Counted from the first letter of the stretch, positions 36,347 to 44,802 are shown. The stretch: 64,000 nucleotides of DNA from Nocardioides nematodiphilus (GCF_020216525.1 NZ_JAIWOY010000007.1:124001-188000), one strand, 5' to 3'. Numbers and translations are program-made. The notes: generated by a model from the letters alone, not told the origin.

Positions 36347-36720
36347 GCCTCGATGAGCTTCGAGGCGTGATAGTGGCCGAGCTGCCAGTCGCGCTCTCCG
36401 CGCTCGGCGACGATGGTCAGGTAGACCGGCACGTCACCGTCGGGCCGGTGGAAGAGCACCCCGGCGTACGCCACGATCGCGTCCTCACCGAGCCATCGCG
36501 CCGAGAGCAGCTCGTACTCCGCGGTCAGCCCGCGCGGCTGCTTGGCGTAGTAGGCGGTTGCCGCAGCCGGCCCGAAGGCGGGGACCGGGTCGAAGCCCTG
36601 GACGAGTCCGTCCTCGGTGAAGAGGGCGCCGATCTCGTCGGCGCGGCCTGCCGCGAGGCTCGCCGCCCACCGATCGAGCAGGTCCCTGACGACCTCGCCG
36701 GCCGTCTGTCCCGCGCTCAT
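36343..36720 (-). CDS. SnoaL-like/NTF2-fold protein
   Basis: 125 aa. A typical NTF2-fold small enzyme or binding protein: an N-terminal helix (VVRDLLDRWAASLAAG), ALFTEDGLVQGF, and C-terminal strands with GHYHASK. Its ATG overlaps the SDR stop as TGATG, so it is translated with the SDR. It may act on the SDR product or as an accessory subunit. No catalytic residues can be assigned. Confidence 0.8.
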   Translation of the reverse strand: MSAGQTAGEVVRDLLDRWAASLAAGRADEIGALFTEDGLVQGFDPVPAFGPAAATAYYAKQPRGLTAEYELLSARWLGEDAIVAYAGVLFHRPDGDVPVYLTIVAERGERDWQLGHYHASKLIEA

Positions 36721-37430
36721 CAGCGGCCCGCGCTCTGACCGCCGTCGATGTGCAGGAACTCGCCCGTGACGAACGGCGCCTGCTCCAGGTAGAGCACACC
36801 CCTCGTCACGTCGTCGATCTCGCCCATCCGCCCGACAGGGTGCAGCGTGGAGAGGAACGGGTGGTTCTCCTCCGGGTGCAGCGGCGTCCTGATGACGCCC
36901 GGCGAGACGGCGTTGACCCGGATGCCCCGGCCGGCGTACTCGACGGCGAGCGCCTTCGTCGTCGCGGCGACACCGCCCTTGCTCAGCGAGGCCAGCGCTG
37001 AGGGGACGCTCGCGATCGCGCTCTCCACGAGCGTGGTCGTGACGCTGACGACGTGGCCGCCCTCGCCCTGCTCCAGCATGCGCGCGATGGCGAGCTGGCT
37101 GACGTGGAAGAAACCGTCGATGTTCGTCGACTTCACCGCCGCGTATTCCTCGGCCGTGTACTCGGTGAAGGGCTTGGCCACGAAGATGCCGGCGTTGTTG
37201 ACCAGCGTGTCGATGCGACCGAACCGCTCGATGCCCGTCCGCACGATCCGCTCGGCGACGGCTCGCTGGCCGATGTCGCCGGCGACCGCGGCCAAGGAGG
37301 CCGTCTCCGGCAGCTGGATGGAGCGCGAGTTCGCGACCACGGCGTAGCCGAGGTCCTGGTAGGCGGCGACCAGCGCCGCGCCGATTCCCTGTGATGCGCC
37401 GGTGATCACGGCGACTTTCTGTGCAGTCAT
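36720..37430 (-). CDS. Short-chain dehydrogenase/reductase lacking the catalytic tyrosine
   Basis: 236-aa Rossmann protein. The cofactor motif is TGASQGIG near the N-terminus, with NNAG and the catalytic-loop lysine in ASLSKGG. The position four residues before the Lys, normally the catalytic Tyr of YxxxK, is Ala (SALASLSK). Cofactor binding is kept but classic dehydrogenase chemistry should not be. The ATG at 37430 is chosen because it starts directly before the fold (MTAQKVAVITG), with TACGTT 8 nt upstream. It is co-translated with the SnoaL protein and divergent from a TetR regulator. Confidence 0.85.
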   Translation of the reverse strand: MTAQKVAVITGASQGIGAALVAAYQDLGYAVVANSRSIQLPETASLAAVAGDIGQRAVAERIVRTGIERFGRIDTLVNNAGIFVAKPFTEYTAEEYAAVKSTNIDGFFHVSQLAIARMLEQGEGGHVVSVTTTLVESAIASVPSALASLSKGGVAATTKALAVEYAGRGIRVNAVSPGVIRTPLHPEENHPFLSTLHPVGRMGEIDDVTRGVLYLEQAPFVTGEFLHIDGGQSAGR

Positions 37431-37438
37431 GTCCGAGG

Positions 37439-37444
37439 AACGTA
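37439..37444 (-). promoter_or_regulatory. TANNNT -10 element for leaderless SDR gene
   Basis: TACGTT, 8 nt before the SDR ATG, adjacent to the inverted repeat at 37451-37476. A repressor bound there would block it. Confidence 0.45.
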
Positions 37445-37450
37445 GACGTT

Positions 37451-37476
37451 CGGTCAACTATTCCTATAGATGACCG
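37451..37476. promoter_or_regulatory. Putative TetR operator between SDR and tetR
   Basis: CGGTCA (37451-37456) and TGACCG (37471-37476) are perfect inverted arms 14 bp apart. They lie within the 61-bp region that separates the divergent SDR and TetR start codons. Position and symmetry fit autoregulation plus control of the SDR-SnoaL pair. Confidence 0.55.
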
Positions 37477-37491
37477 GTCTACCATGGAGGC

Positions 37492-38109
37492 ATGGGACGA
37501 ACCTCCGACGCGCGCGAGCGACTCATCGCCGCCGCCCTCGACCTCTTCGCGCAGCGGGCCTACAGCTCGGTCGGCATCGCCGAGATCTGTGCCCACGCCG
37601 GCGTGCAGAAGGGCTCGTTCTACTACTTCTTCGCATCCAAGGAGGCCCTGGCGATCGCGGCGATCGATGAGCACTGGGTCGCCCAGCGGGCGCAGTGGCA
37701 GGGCATCCTGGCCGGAGGCGGGACCACGCTCGATCGGCTGCGCGGGATCTTCGACGCGACCGCGAAGGTCCAGCAGGACGCCCTGAAGGGCACCGGGTCG
37801 GTGACCGGGTGCCTCTTCGGGAACCTGGCACTGGAGGTCAGCTCGATCAGTACGCCGATGCAGCGGCGCCTGCAGGAGATCTTCGAGGAGCAGGTCGCGA
37901 TCCTCTCGGACCATCTCCGTGCGGCGGTGGACTCCGGAGAGCTCACGGTCGACGACGTCCCGGCCACCGCGAAGGCGATCGTCGCCCAGCTCGAAGGGCT
38001 CGTCCTCTTCGCCAAGCTCTTCAACGACCCCGGTCAGCTCGACGCGCTCTGGGGCAACAGCCTGCAGCTGATGGGCATCAGCCCCCAGCTGGAGCTGCCG
38101 CGTAGGTGA
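37492..38109 (+). CDS. TetR-family transcriptional regulator
   Basis: 205 aa. The N-terminal helix-turn-helix (about 8-55) reads IAEICAHAGVQKGSFYYFFASKE, with a helical ligand domain after it that includes TGCLFGNLALE, typical of TetR_C_16/AcrR-like members. GGAGG is only 1 nt before the ATG, too close to act as a normal SD. TACCAT lies 6 nt upstream, so leaderless translation is possible. It faces the SDR-SnoaL operon across a short region containing an inverted repeat. Confidence 0.88.
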   Translation: MGRTSDARERLIAAALDLFAQRAYSSVGIAEICAHAGVQKGSFYYFFASKEALAIAAIDEHWVAQRAQWQGILAGGGTTLDRLRGIFDATAKVQQDALKGTGSVTGCLFGNLALEVSSISTPMQRRLQEIFEEQVAILSDHLRAAVDSGELTVDDVPATAKAIVAQLEGLVLFAKLFNDPGQLDALWGNSLQLMGISPQLELPRR

Positions 38110-38248
38110 GTCCACCGCCGAGGTCACGAGCACCATCACGGACGGCACGGCGGGCGAGGAGGAGGCGCATCCTCCTCGCCCCGTGGCCGGCGCTCGACGT
38201 CGCCGCCGCGGCGCCGCACCCGAGCGGTCCGGGTCCTGCGGGCGCCGC

Positions 38249-39028
38249 CTAGCCCTGCACCGCCAGCGTGGCGGGGCTCGGCGGGGCGAAGCCGGTCGTG
38301 GTCGTCGCGGTGAAGGTGACCTGCTTGGCGCCGGCCGGCAGCGCTGTGGGGAACTTCAGGTGCGTGGTCGCCTGCTCGGTCATCGTGAAGGGGACGGTGC
38401 CGAGCTTGACGCCGGTGTCGGTCACGGCAGCGACGCTGCCCCGGCAGCCACCCGCACCGACGCCGCAGGCCAGGTCGACCCCGACGGTGCCGTCCGCGGT
38501 GACGTTCACGGTGGTGCTGGTGACGGTGAGCGCGGAGGGGAACGTGGTGCCGGTCGGGGTGTCGTCCGACGCCGGGTCGAGGCACGAGTCCCACTCGTAC
38601 GCCGGGTTGTTGACCGTACGTCCGCGCCGGTCGGTGATGGTCTGGTAGCCGATCAGCGAGGACGGTGAGCCGACGGTGAAGCAGCCGTTGCTGTGCACGT
38701 TGAGCTCGAACTTCCCATAGCCGGTGGGCGGCATCGGGGTGTTCGGGTCGGACCACGACATCAGGCAGTTCCAGGTGGCGCCCGGGCCGGACTGGGTCAC
38801 GTTGGGGCCGCGGTCGCACATGGCCTTGGCCTGCAGCGAGGACGGGGTGATGCCCGTGTGCCCCTCGATCGCGGACTCCTGGGCGTAGACGTTCGAGAAG
38901 GACGTGGCGACCGCGCGGTCGAGGCGGGGCACGGTGATCGTGCTGCCGCCGCTAGTGGCGACGGCGACGCCGCCGAGGCCGACCGCCACCAGGACGGCGG
39001 CGGCGAAGGTCAGGATGATGCGTCGCAT
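38249..39028 (-). CDS. Secreted cysteine-rich protein of unknown function
   Basis: 259 aa with a clear signal peptide (MRRIILTFAAAVLVAVGLGG, cleavage near AVATS) and no lipobox. The mature part has six cysteines, enough for three disulfides, an N-terminal region with AMCDRGP and WNCLMSW, and a Thr/Val-rich C-terminal part resembling an immunoglobulin-like sandwich. AGGAGG lies 5 nt before the ATG, and the gene begins one base after the ABC permease stop. It is therefore co-expressed with the transporter and may be exported, sensed or protected by that system. No family recognised. Confidence 0.7.
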   Translation of the reverse strand: MRRIILTFAAAVLVAVGLGGVAVATSGGSTITVPRLDRAVATSFSNVYAQESAIEGHTGITPSSLQAKAMCDRGPNVTQSGPGATWNCLMSWSDPNTPMPPTGYGKFELNVHSNGCFTVGSPSSLIGYQTITDRRGRTVNNPAYEWDSCLDPASDDTPTGTTFPSALTVTSTTVNVTADGTVGVDLACGVGAGGCRGSVAAVTDTGVKLGTVPFTMTEQATTHLKFPTALPAGAKQVTFTATTTTGFAPPSPATLAVQG

Positions 39029-39029
39029 G

Positions 39030-39899
39030 TCAGCCTCCTGTGATGTCGCGACGACGGAGCAGGGTCCACGAGAGTCCGAGCGTGATCGCGGCCCAGACGG
39101 CGCTCGCGATCAGACCCGTGACGAACGGCCCGTGGAAGGACGGTGACGCGAGGAAGCCGTGCCAGGCCTCGTAGGCGCTGGTCGGGAGATAGGGGCGCAG
39201 CGCCTCGGCGCTGCCCATCGAGCCGACCAGCTGGAGCACGAAGCCGATGACGACCGGGGCCGCGATGCCGACGGCAGCGCTGCGTGACCAGATCCCGAGC
39301 AGGATCGCCAGACCGGTGAAGGCCAGCGTCGGTGGGATCGCGGTCAGCCAGCTCATCGCCACGAGGTGCCACGCCTGCGAGGCGGGGATCAGCTGGCCGG
39401 AGAGCCCGATCAGGTCGCCGTGCCCGGCGACCAGCACCGAGGTGACGATCGTGGATGCGCTCAGGATCAGCAGCACCAGGATCGCGAACCCCATCGCGGC
39501 GACGGTCTTCGCGCCGAAGAACGACCCGCGCGACACCGACCGGGTCAGGATCGTCTTCCAGGTGCCGTGGTGGTCCTCGCTGGCGAAGATGTCACCGGCG
39601 ACGATGGCGGTCAGCAACGGCATCACCCACTGTCCGGCGTAGCCGAGCACGAGCAGCGCCAGCGCGAAGCCGTTGGTGGTGGCGTAGCGGCCGAAGAGCG
39701 AGTCCTTCGGCGGGTTTCCCTGTGCGTGGATCGCGAAGGCGACCGGGATGGGCAGGAGCAGGGCGCCGAGCAGGACGGCGCGCGTACGCCACTGCGCGCG
39801 CAGCTTGCGCAGCTCGAAGCCGAGGGTGGCGCTGAAGCCGGCACGCGCGGTCCGCACACGGGGTGTCGTCCCGCGGGCGGGGGCGGTCGTGGCGCTCAT
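39030..39899 (-). CDS. ABC-2 type transporter permease
   Basis: 289-aa membrane protein with six hydrophobic segments. It has a cytoplasmic amphipathic N-terminus (FELRKLRAQWRTR), typical of ABC-2/BcrB-like permeases in bacitracin and lantibiotic resistance, and a conserved ASEDHHGTWKTILTR coupling loop. The start overlaps the ATPase stop as ATGA. It forms an exporter with the upstream ATPase. Confidence 0.88.
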   Translation of the reverse strand: MSATTAPARGTTPRVRTARAGFSATLGFELRKLRAQWRTRAVLLGALLLPIPVAFAIHAQGNPPKDSLFGRYATTNGFALALLVLGYAGQWVMPLLTAIVAGDIFASEDHHGTWKTILTRSVSRGSFFGAKTVAAMGFAILVLLILSASTIVTSVLVAGHGDLIGLSGQLIPASQAWHLVAMSWLTAIPPTLAFTGLAILLGIWSRSAAVGIAAPVVIGFVLQLVGSMGSAEALRPYLPTSAYEAWHGFLASPSFHGPFVTGLIASAVWAAITLGLSWTLLRRRDITGG

Positions 39900-40822
39900 C
39901 GGGCCACCGCCTCGGTGTTGGTGAGCATGAAGAACAAGGCCTCCAACGGGGTCTGGGTCGGGGTGAACTGCTTGAGGCGGACCTGGGCGGCGACGACGTC
40001 GGCGACGAAGCCTGAGACCGCGTCGTGCGGACCGACGACGTGCAGCGCACCGGACTCGTCCGCCTCGGTCTTCACCTGGTGCCGGGCGGCGATCTCGAGA
40101 GTCTTCGCGTTGTCGGTGGTGTCGAGCAGGTGACCCGGGTCGGGCGCCATGGCGCGCAGGTCGGCGATGCTGCCGTGGAAGGCGACGGCGCCGCGGTCCA
40201 TGATCGTGACGTTGTCGCAGATCTCCTCGACCTCGTCCATGTTGTGCGAGGACAGCAGGACGGTCAGGCCGGAGTCGGCGAGCCGCTTCACCAGCGCCCG
40301 CATGTCGCGGATGCCGGCGGGGTCGAGGCCGTTGGCGGGCTCGTCGAGGACGAGCAGGCGCGGCTCGCGCAGCAGCGCCGCTGCGACGCCGAGGCGCTGG
40401 CGCATGCCGTACGAGTAGCCGTCGACCTTGCGGTCGGCCCGGTCGGCCAGATCGACCGTGTCGAGCACCTCTTCGATCAGCCCCGGCCGCACGCCGCCGT
40501 CGAGGCGCGCCAGCGCGACCAGGTTCTGCCGCCCGGTCAGGTAGGGATAGAAGCGCGGAGCCTCGACGAAGCCGGCCACGCCCTCGAGCACGCGGGTGCC
40601 ATCGTCGTCCCAGCTGCGTCCGAAGACACGCAGGGTGCCCTCGTCGGGCCTGATGAGCCCGAAGAGCATCCGGAGGAAGGTCGTCTTGCCGGCGCCGTTG
40701 GGCCCCAGCACCCCGTACACCTCGCCTGGGGCGACCCGGATCGTGATCCCGTCGACCGCGCGCACCGCCCCGAAGGACTTGACGACGCCTTCAGCGTCTA
40801 CTGCCAGTGCTGCACTATTCAT
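39896..40822 (-). CDS. ABC transporter ATP-binding protein (BcrA/drug-export type)
   Basis: 308 aa. Walker A is GPNGAGKT, the signature is YSYGMRQR, and Walker B is followed by DEPANGLD. The C-terminal 90 residues are the variable domain of exporter ATPases. The frame is open to 40894, but the ATG at 40822 has TACCGT 7 nt upstream and gives the normal N-terminus. It is divergent from the response regulator gene 70 bp away, a layout used by peptide-antibiotic sensing and detoxification modules. Confidence 0.9.
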   Translation of the reverse strand: MNSAALAVDAEGVVKSFGAVRAVDGITIRVAPGEVYGVLGPNGAGKTTFLRMLFGLIRPDEGTLRVFGRSWDDDGTRVLEGVAGFVEAPRFYPYLTGRQNLVALARLDGGVRPGLIEEVLDTVDLADRADRKVDGYSYGMRQRLGVAAALLREPRLLVLDEPANGLDPAGIRDMRALVKRLADSGLTVLLSSHNMDEVEEICDNVTIMDRGAVAFHGSIADLRAMAPDPGHLLDTTDNAKTLEIAARHQVKTEADESGALHVVGPHDAVSGFVADVVAAQVRLKQFTPTQTPLEALFFMLTNTEAVAR

Positions 40823-40829
40823 GGACAGG

Positions 40830-40835
40830 ACGGTA
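40830..40835 (-). promoter_or_regulatory. TANNNT -10 element for leaderless ABC exporter operon
   Basis: TACCGT, 7 nt before the ATPase ATG, in the 70-bp region shared with the divergent two-component system. Confidence 0.5.
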
Positions 40836-40892
40836 GGAATCACTCCATGAAGCGACGATGAAGTCGACTCGGAGCGGGCGAGAGGGTGCTGC

Positions 40893-41569
40893 ATGCGGGT
40901 GCTGGTGGCCGAGGACGACCCCCGGCTCGGGACGCTTCTGGAGGATGCCCTGACCGAGGCCGGCTGGCGCGTCGACCTGGTCGTCGACGGTCGTACCGCG
41001 TATGCCTCGGCGCTCGAGGGCGGCTACGACGTCCTGCTGCTCGACTGGATGCTGCCGGGCCAGGACGGTGTCACCGTCTGCCGGCGGCTGCGCGACCTGG
41101 GCGTCACCACACCGACCCTGATGCTGACCGCCCGCAACGCCGTCCGGGACCGGATCGAGGGCCTCGACGCCGGCGCCGACGACTATCTGGCCAAGCCCTT
41201 CGACCTCGACGAGCTGCTCGCGCGGCTACGGGCGCTGCACCGCCGCTCGGGCTTCGAGGCGCCCTCGTCGATCCACGCCGTCGGCGACCTCGTGCTGGAC
41301 ACCGCCGCACGACGCGTGCGACGCGGCGAGGTCGAGATCGCGCTCGGTGCGCGCGAGTTCGACATCCTGGCGCTGCTGATGGCCAACGCCGGCCGGGCGG
41401 TGTCGCGCTTCGACATCCTGGAGGAGGTCTGGGACGGGGAGACCGACCTGCGCAGCAACGTCATCGACGTCCATCTCGCCTCGATCCGGGCGAAGATCGA
41501 CCGCCCCTTCGGGGCACGTCGACCATCACCACGCTGCGCGGGGCCGGTTACCGGGTGGAGACCTCGTGA
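40893..41569 (+). CDS. OmpR-family response regulator, frameshifted near its C-terminus
   Basis: Receiver domain with phospho-acceptor Asp51 (LLLDWMLPG), acidic pocket EDD (7-9) and LAKPFD. An OmpR winged-helix domain follows (GAREFDILALL, NVIDVHLASIRAKI). After DRPFG the frame is lost. The expected end, GTSTITTLRGAGYRVETS, lies in the neighbouring frame and stops at 41569. One missing G in the GGGG run near 41519-41523 accounts for it. As read, the protein runs on into the kinase gene in the wrong frame. GAGAGGG precedes the ATG. The corrected stop overlaps the kinase GTG start. Confidence 0.85.
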
Positions 41570-42948
41570 GACGGTTGCGGTCGCTGCCGCTGCGCGTGCG
41601 CCTGGTCGCGGGCTTCGTGGCCGCGATGCTGGTCGTGCTGAGCGGCACCGGGGCGTTCCTGTACTGGCGGGTGCAGTACGGCCTGGACCGGCAGCTCGAC
41701 GCCACCCTCACCCAGGCCTCACAGACCATCGAGCCGCTGCTCGGCGCCGACGGCGTGCCGAGCGACGCGACCCGGGCCGACGCGACCGGTGTCGGCTGGC
41801 AGGTGCTCACCACCGACGGAGACGTGGTCGCCTCGGGGGGACTCCTGGCCGGCCGTACGCGGGTGCCGGTCGGCACGCTCCGCCCCGGGACCCACCTGTT
41901 CGACGTCGGCACGATCCTGCCCGTCTCCCCCGCGCCCCTGCGGGTCATGGTGACGTGGCTGGCCGCGCCCAGCACCGAGTACCTGGTGCTCGCGGTCAAT
42001 CGCGACCACCGCGACGAGTCGCTGCGTGAGCTGCTGGTGCAGCTCCTCATCGCCGGCTTCGGCGCGCTGCTGGTCACCGCCCTGGTCGGTGACCTGCTCG
42101 CGCGGCTCGCCCTGCGCCCGGTGGAGCGCTACCGGATCCGGGCCCAGGAGATCAGCGCCGGCGCGCCCCACCTGCGTCTCGAGGTGCCCGACGACCGCGA
42201 CGACGAGGTCACCCGGCTGGGCCGCACCCTCAACGAGATGCTCGGCAGTCTTGAGAGTGCCCTGGAGCGCGAGCGGCGCTTCGTCGACGAGGCCAGCCAC
42301 GAGCTGCGCACTCCCCTGACGCTGTTGCGCGGCCGGCTCCAGCTCGCCCGCCGGCGCGCCCGCACCGTCGCCGAGCACGAGCAGATCCTGGACGAGCTCG
42401 CCGTGGACACCGATCGCCTGGTCACGCTCTCCGAGCAGCTCCTCGACCTGGGTGCCCCGGTCACGGCCGGCACCGCCGACGCAGCGGCTGTCGTCTCAGC
42501 CGTGGCGCAGCGTCATCGAGCCGCTGGACACGCGGCGCTGCACCTGCGGCTGCCGGACTCCCCTGCTCTGGTCGCGTGCCCACCGGAGGTCCTGGAGCGC
42601 ATCCTGGTCAACCTGGTGACCAACGCGCTGCGCCACGGCACCGAGCCGGTCGCCGTCCGGGTGAGCGCGCTGAGCGCGTGGACCGTGCTCCAGGTCTCGG
42701 ACGAGGGGCCGGGGATGGCACCGGATCTCCTCGAGCGCGCGACCGAGCGCTTCGCCCGTTCCGACGACGCCCGCGCGCGGCCGGGTGTGGGCCTGGGGCT
42801 GGCGCTGGTGGAGCACCTGGTCGGTGGCGCGGGTGGCGAGCTGCGGCTGTGCAGCGCAGGTCACCACGTCAGCCACGGCGTCGCCTCGGGTGTCCCGTGC
42901 ACGCACGACGACAGGATGACCGTCACGGTCATCCTGCCGAGCAGCTGA
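41566..42948 (+). CDS. Membrane sensor histidine kinase
   Basis: 460 aa. The first transmembrane segment (about 12-34) is followed by an extracytoplasmic sensor of about 120 residues and a second membrane segment (about 155-178). Next come a HAMP linker, the H-box ASHELRTPLTLL and the ATPase domain, with N-box LVNLVTNALRHG, G1 DEGPGM and G2 GVGLGLALV. The start is the GTG overlapping the response regulator stop (GTGA). Together they are a two-component system divergent from the ABC exporter, which is the probable target. Confidence 0.92.
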   Translation: MRRLRSLPLRVRLVAGFVAAMLVVLSGTGAFLYWRVQYGLDRQLDATLTQASQTIEPLLGADGVPSDATRADATGVGWQVLTTDGDVVASGGLLAGRTRVPVGTLRPGTHLFDVGTILPVSPAPLRVMVTWLAAPSTEYLVLAVNRDHRDESLRELLVQLLIAGFGALLVTALVGDLLARLALRPVERYRIRAQEISAGAPHLRLEVPDDRDDEVTRLGRTLNEMLGSLESALERERRFVDEASHELRTPLTLLRGRLQLARRRARTVAEHEQILDELAVDTDRLVTLSEQLLDLGAPVTAGTADAAAVVSAVAQRHRAAGHAALHLRLPDSPALVACPPEVLERILVNLVTNALRHGTEPVAVRVSALSAWTVLQVSDEGPGMAPDLLERATERFARSDDARARPGVGLGLALVEHLVGGAGGELRLCSAGHHVSHGVASGVPCTHDDRMTVTVILPSS

Positions 42949-42957
42949 CCGACTGGG

Positions 42958-43419
42958 CTACGCCTCGGCGACGGCCTTGAGGTGCGTGAGCGTGGTGCCG
43001 AGCGCCTGCTCGAGCTCGTCCGCGTGGCCCTCGCTGCCGCCGAGCAGCGTGGCGGCGAACGCCCGGCCGAGCGGGTGGAGCCGCTTCGGGACGGGGCGGC
43101 GCTGGGTGAGTTGGGTGCCGCCGTCCTCCTCGCTGAGCTCGAAGATCCAGCGGGCCCCGCTGAGCGGCGTGTCCCAGGCGATCGAGCGCTTCGGCTTGAG
43201 GTCGACGATGACGTTGGTGGTCGGCCAGTAGACCCAGCCGCGCTTGTTGACGCCGACGTACTGCTGGCCCACCCGCAGGCCGCCGCGCAGCATCGGCCTC
43301 ATCGTGAGCAGCTCGGGGCTCGCGTCCACGAGGTTGCGGAAGTCGGTCAGGACGGCCCAGACCTTCTCGACGGGCGCAGCGATCTGGACGGACGCGGTGA
43401 GCTCGCGGTCGGCACTCAT
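42958..43419 (-). CDS. SRPBCC (START-like) family protein
   Basis: 153-aa hydrophobic-ligand-binding fold. It has the N-terminal strand-helix IAAPVEKVWAVLTDFRN and a C-terminal long helix, the polyketide-cyclase/dehydrase type. TAGCGT lies 7 nt before the ATG with no SD. It is convergent with the histidine kinase. Ligand and function unknown. Confidence 0.8.
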   Translation of the reverse strand: MSADRELTASVQIAAPVEKVWAVLTDFRNLVDASPELLTMRPMLRGGLRVGQQYVGVNKRGWVYWPTTNVIVDLKPKRSIAWDTPLSGARWIFELSEEDGGTQLTQRRPVPKRLHPLGRAFAATLLGGSEGHADELEQALGTTLTHLKAVAEA

Positions 43420-43426
43420 GGCGCCG

Positions 43427-43432
43427 ACGCTA
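43427..43432 (-). promoter_or_regulatory. TANNNT -10 element for leaderless SRPBCC gene
   Basis: TAGCGT, 7 nt before the SRPBCC ATG. Confidence 0.5.
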
Positions 43433-43464
43433 GCAGCAGGAATACTGGTGAGTAACCAGTTGTC

Positions 43465-44487
43465 TCAGAGCTGCGTCGCCAGGCGTCGCAGCGTGTCGGA
43501 GGCTGGCCCCGTCGTCGCGTTGCGGGAGCCGGTGCCCGCCCACAGGTGGACCCGGTCCGGATCGCCCGCCTCGGCCGCCGCGCGGCGCAGGCCCCGGGTG
43601 AGGTGGTGGATGGCGGGATAGCCGTACGGCGCCTCGGCCTCGTGCGCGTCGATGAAGGCGTTGCGCAGGCCGCGGGCGGGCCGACCGGTGAACGCCCTGG
43701 TGATGACCGTCTCGGTGAAGCGGGGGTCTGCGAGTGCGTCCCGGTGGGTGCGCGAGGCACCGCTCTCGTCGGTGCGCAGCAGCAGCGTGCCGACAGCGAC
43801 CGCGTCGGCACCGGCCGCGAGGATCGTCCGGACCGCGTCGGGGCCGTCGACGCCGCCGCCGGCGATGACGGGGAGGCGGGTGGCCGCGACCACGTCCCGT
43901 ACGAGCGCCTCGGTGGCGATCGGGTGGATGGGCCGGCGCGGGTCGTGCGTGCCACTGTGCCCGCCGGCCGCGCTCCCCTGCGCGATCAGGCCGTCGACGT
44001 CGAGCGCGGCGGCGGCCCGCGCCTCCTCGACCGTGGTGACGGTGACCAGCACCCGCGTGCCGACGCGTTGCAGCGCCCGCACGTCCTTCGCTGCCGGCAG
44101 GCCGAACGTGATCGACACGACGGGCACCGGATCGCGCACGAGCAGGTCGACCTTGGCCGGCCAGTCGTCGTCGTCCTCGCGCAGCGGCGCGGCGCCCAGA
44201 TCGATGCCGAAGCGATCGGCCTCGGGCTGCAGAAGGCCGGCGTAGCGACGGAAGTCCGGCTCCGTGAGGCCCGACGCTCCGGGCAGGAACAGGTTGACGC
44301 CGAGCTCTGAAAGACCGCGCTCGCGCGCCGCGGCGATGTCCGAGGCCATCGCATCAGCGCTCTTGTATCCGGCTGCGAGGAACCCGAAGCAGCCGGCGGA
44401 CGCCGCTGCGGCGACCAGGTCGAGCGTGGTGGCGCCGCCGGCCATCGGCGCGGCGACCAGGGGCAGGTCGGTCCCAAGGAGACTCAC
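43465..44487 (-). CDS. Nitronate monooxygenase-like flavoprotein
   Basis: About 340 aa, FMN-binding TIM barrel of the 2-nitropropane dioxygenase/NMO family. It has LVAAPMAGGATT at the N-terminus, GSAAGGHSG (phosphate loop with the catalytic His region) and GGGVDGPDAVRTILAAGADAV. The GTG at 44487 with AGGA 7 nt upstream is preferred over an upstream TTG. It follows the CsoR-type repressor on the same strand by 24 bp and may be co-transcribed. Natural substrate unknown. Confidence 0.85.
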   Translation of the reverse strand: MSLLGTDLPLVAAPMAGGATTLDLVAAAASAGCFGFLAAGYKSADAMASDIAAARERGLSELGVNLFLPGASGLTEPDFRRYAGLLQPEADRFGIDLGAAPLREDDDDWPAKVDLLVRDPVPVVSITFGLPAAKDVRALQRVGTRVLVTVTTVEEARAAAALDVDGLIAQGSAAGGHSGTHDPRRPIHPIATEALVRDVVAATRLPVIAGGGVDGPDAVRTILAAGADAVAVGTLLLRTDESGASRTHRDALADPRFTETVITRAFTGRPARGLRNAFIDAHEAEAPYGYPAIHHLTRGLRRAAAEAGDPDRVHLWAGTGSRNATTGPASDTLRRLATQL

Positions 44488-44511
44488 GGGACCATCCTGC
44501 AACACGGCCGG

Positions 44512-44772
44512 TCAGGCCAGGGCGAGGAAGAGCTTCTCCAGCTTCTTGCTGTCGACGCTCTCGGGGCCGCCCTCCGCCAGGCACTGCTGCAGGCCGGTGG
44601 CCACGAGCGCGTACCCGCCGCGCGCGATCGCCTTGTTGACCGCAGCGAGCTGGGTGAGCGCGTCCTCGCACTCCGAGCCGTCCTCGAGCATCCGGATCAC
44701 GGATGTCAGATGGCCGTTGGCGCGCTTGAGTCGCGTGATGATCGCCTTGGTGTCCTCGGGCTCGAGTCGCAT
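44512..44772 (-). CDS. CsoR/RcnR-family repressor, CstR-like
   Basis: 86-aa all-helical DNA-binding repressor (DUF156). It keeps two cysteines, Cys35 (GSECED) and Cys64 (LQQCLAEG). At the place where copper-sensing CsoR has its His ligand four residues before the second Cys there is Gly. That C-x-C pattern is the one of CstR-type persulfide sensors rather than Cu(I) sensors. GGGAGG precedes the ATG. It is divergent from the AhpD-like gene, with two matching operators between them. Confidence 0.85.
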   Translation of the reverse strand: MRLEPEDTKAIITRLKRANGHLTSVIRMLEDGSECEDALTQLAAVNKAIARGGYALVATGLQQCLAEGGPESVDSKKLEKLFLALA

Positions 44773-44802
44773 GGAGCCTCCCTTCGTCGTGGATGAGTAT
44801 AT

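Noticed and set aside
41519..41523. Programmed ribosomal frameshift in the response regulator
   Set aside because: No slippery heptamer followed by a stem was seen, and the same kind of one-base G loss occurs elsewhere in the window; miscall is simpler.
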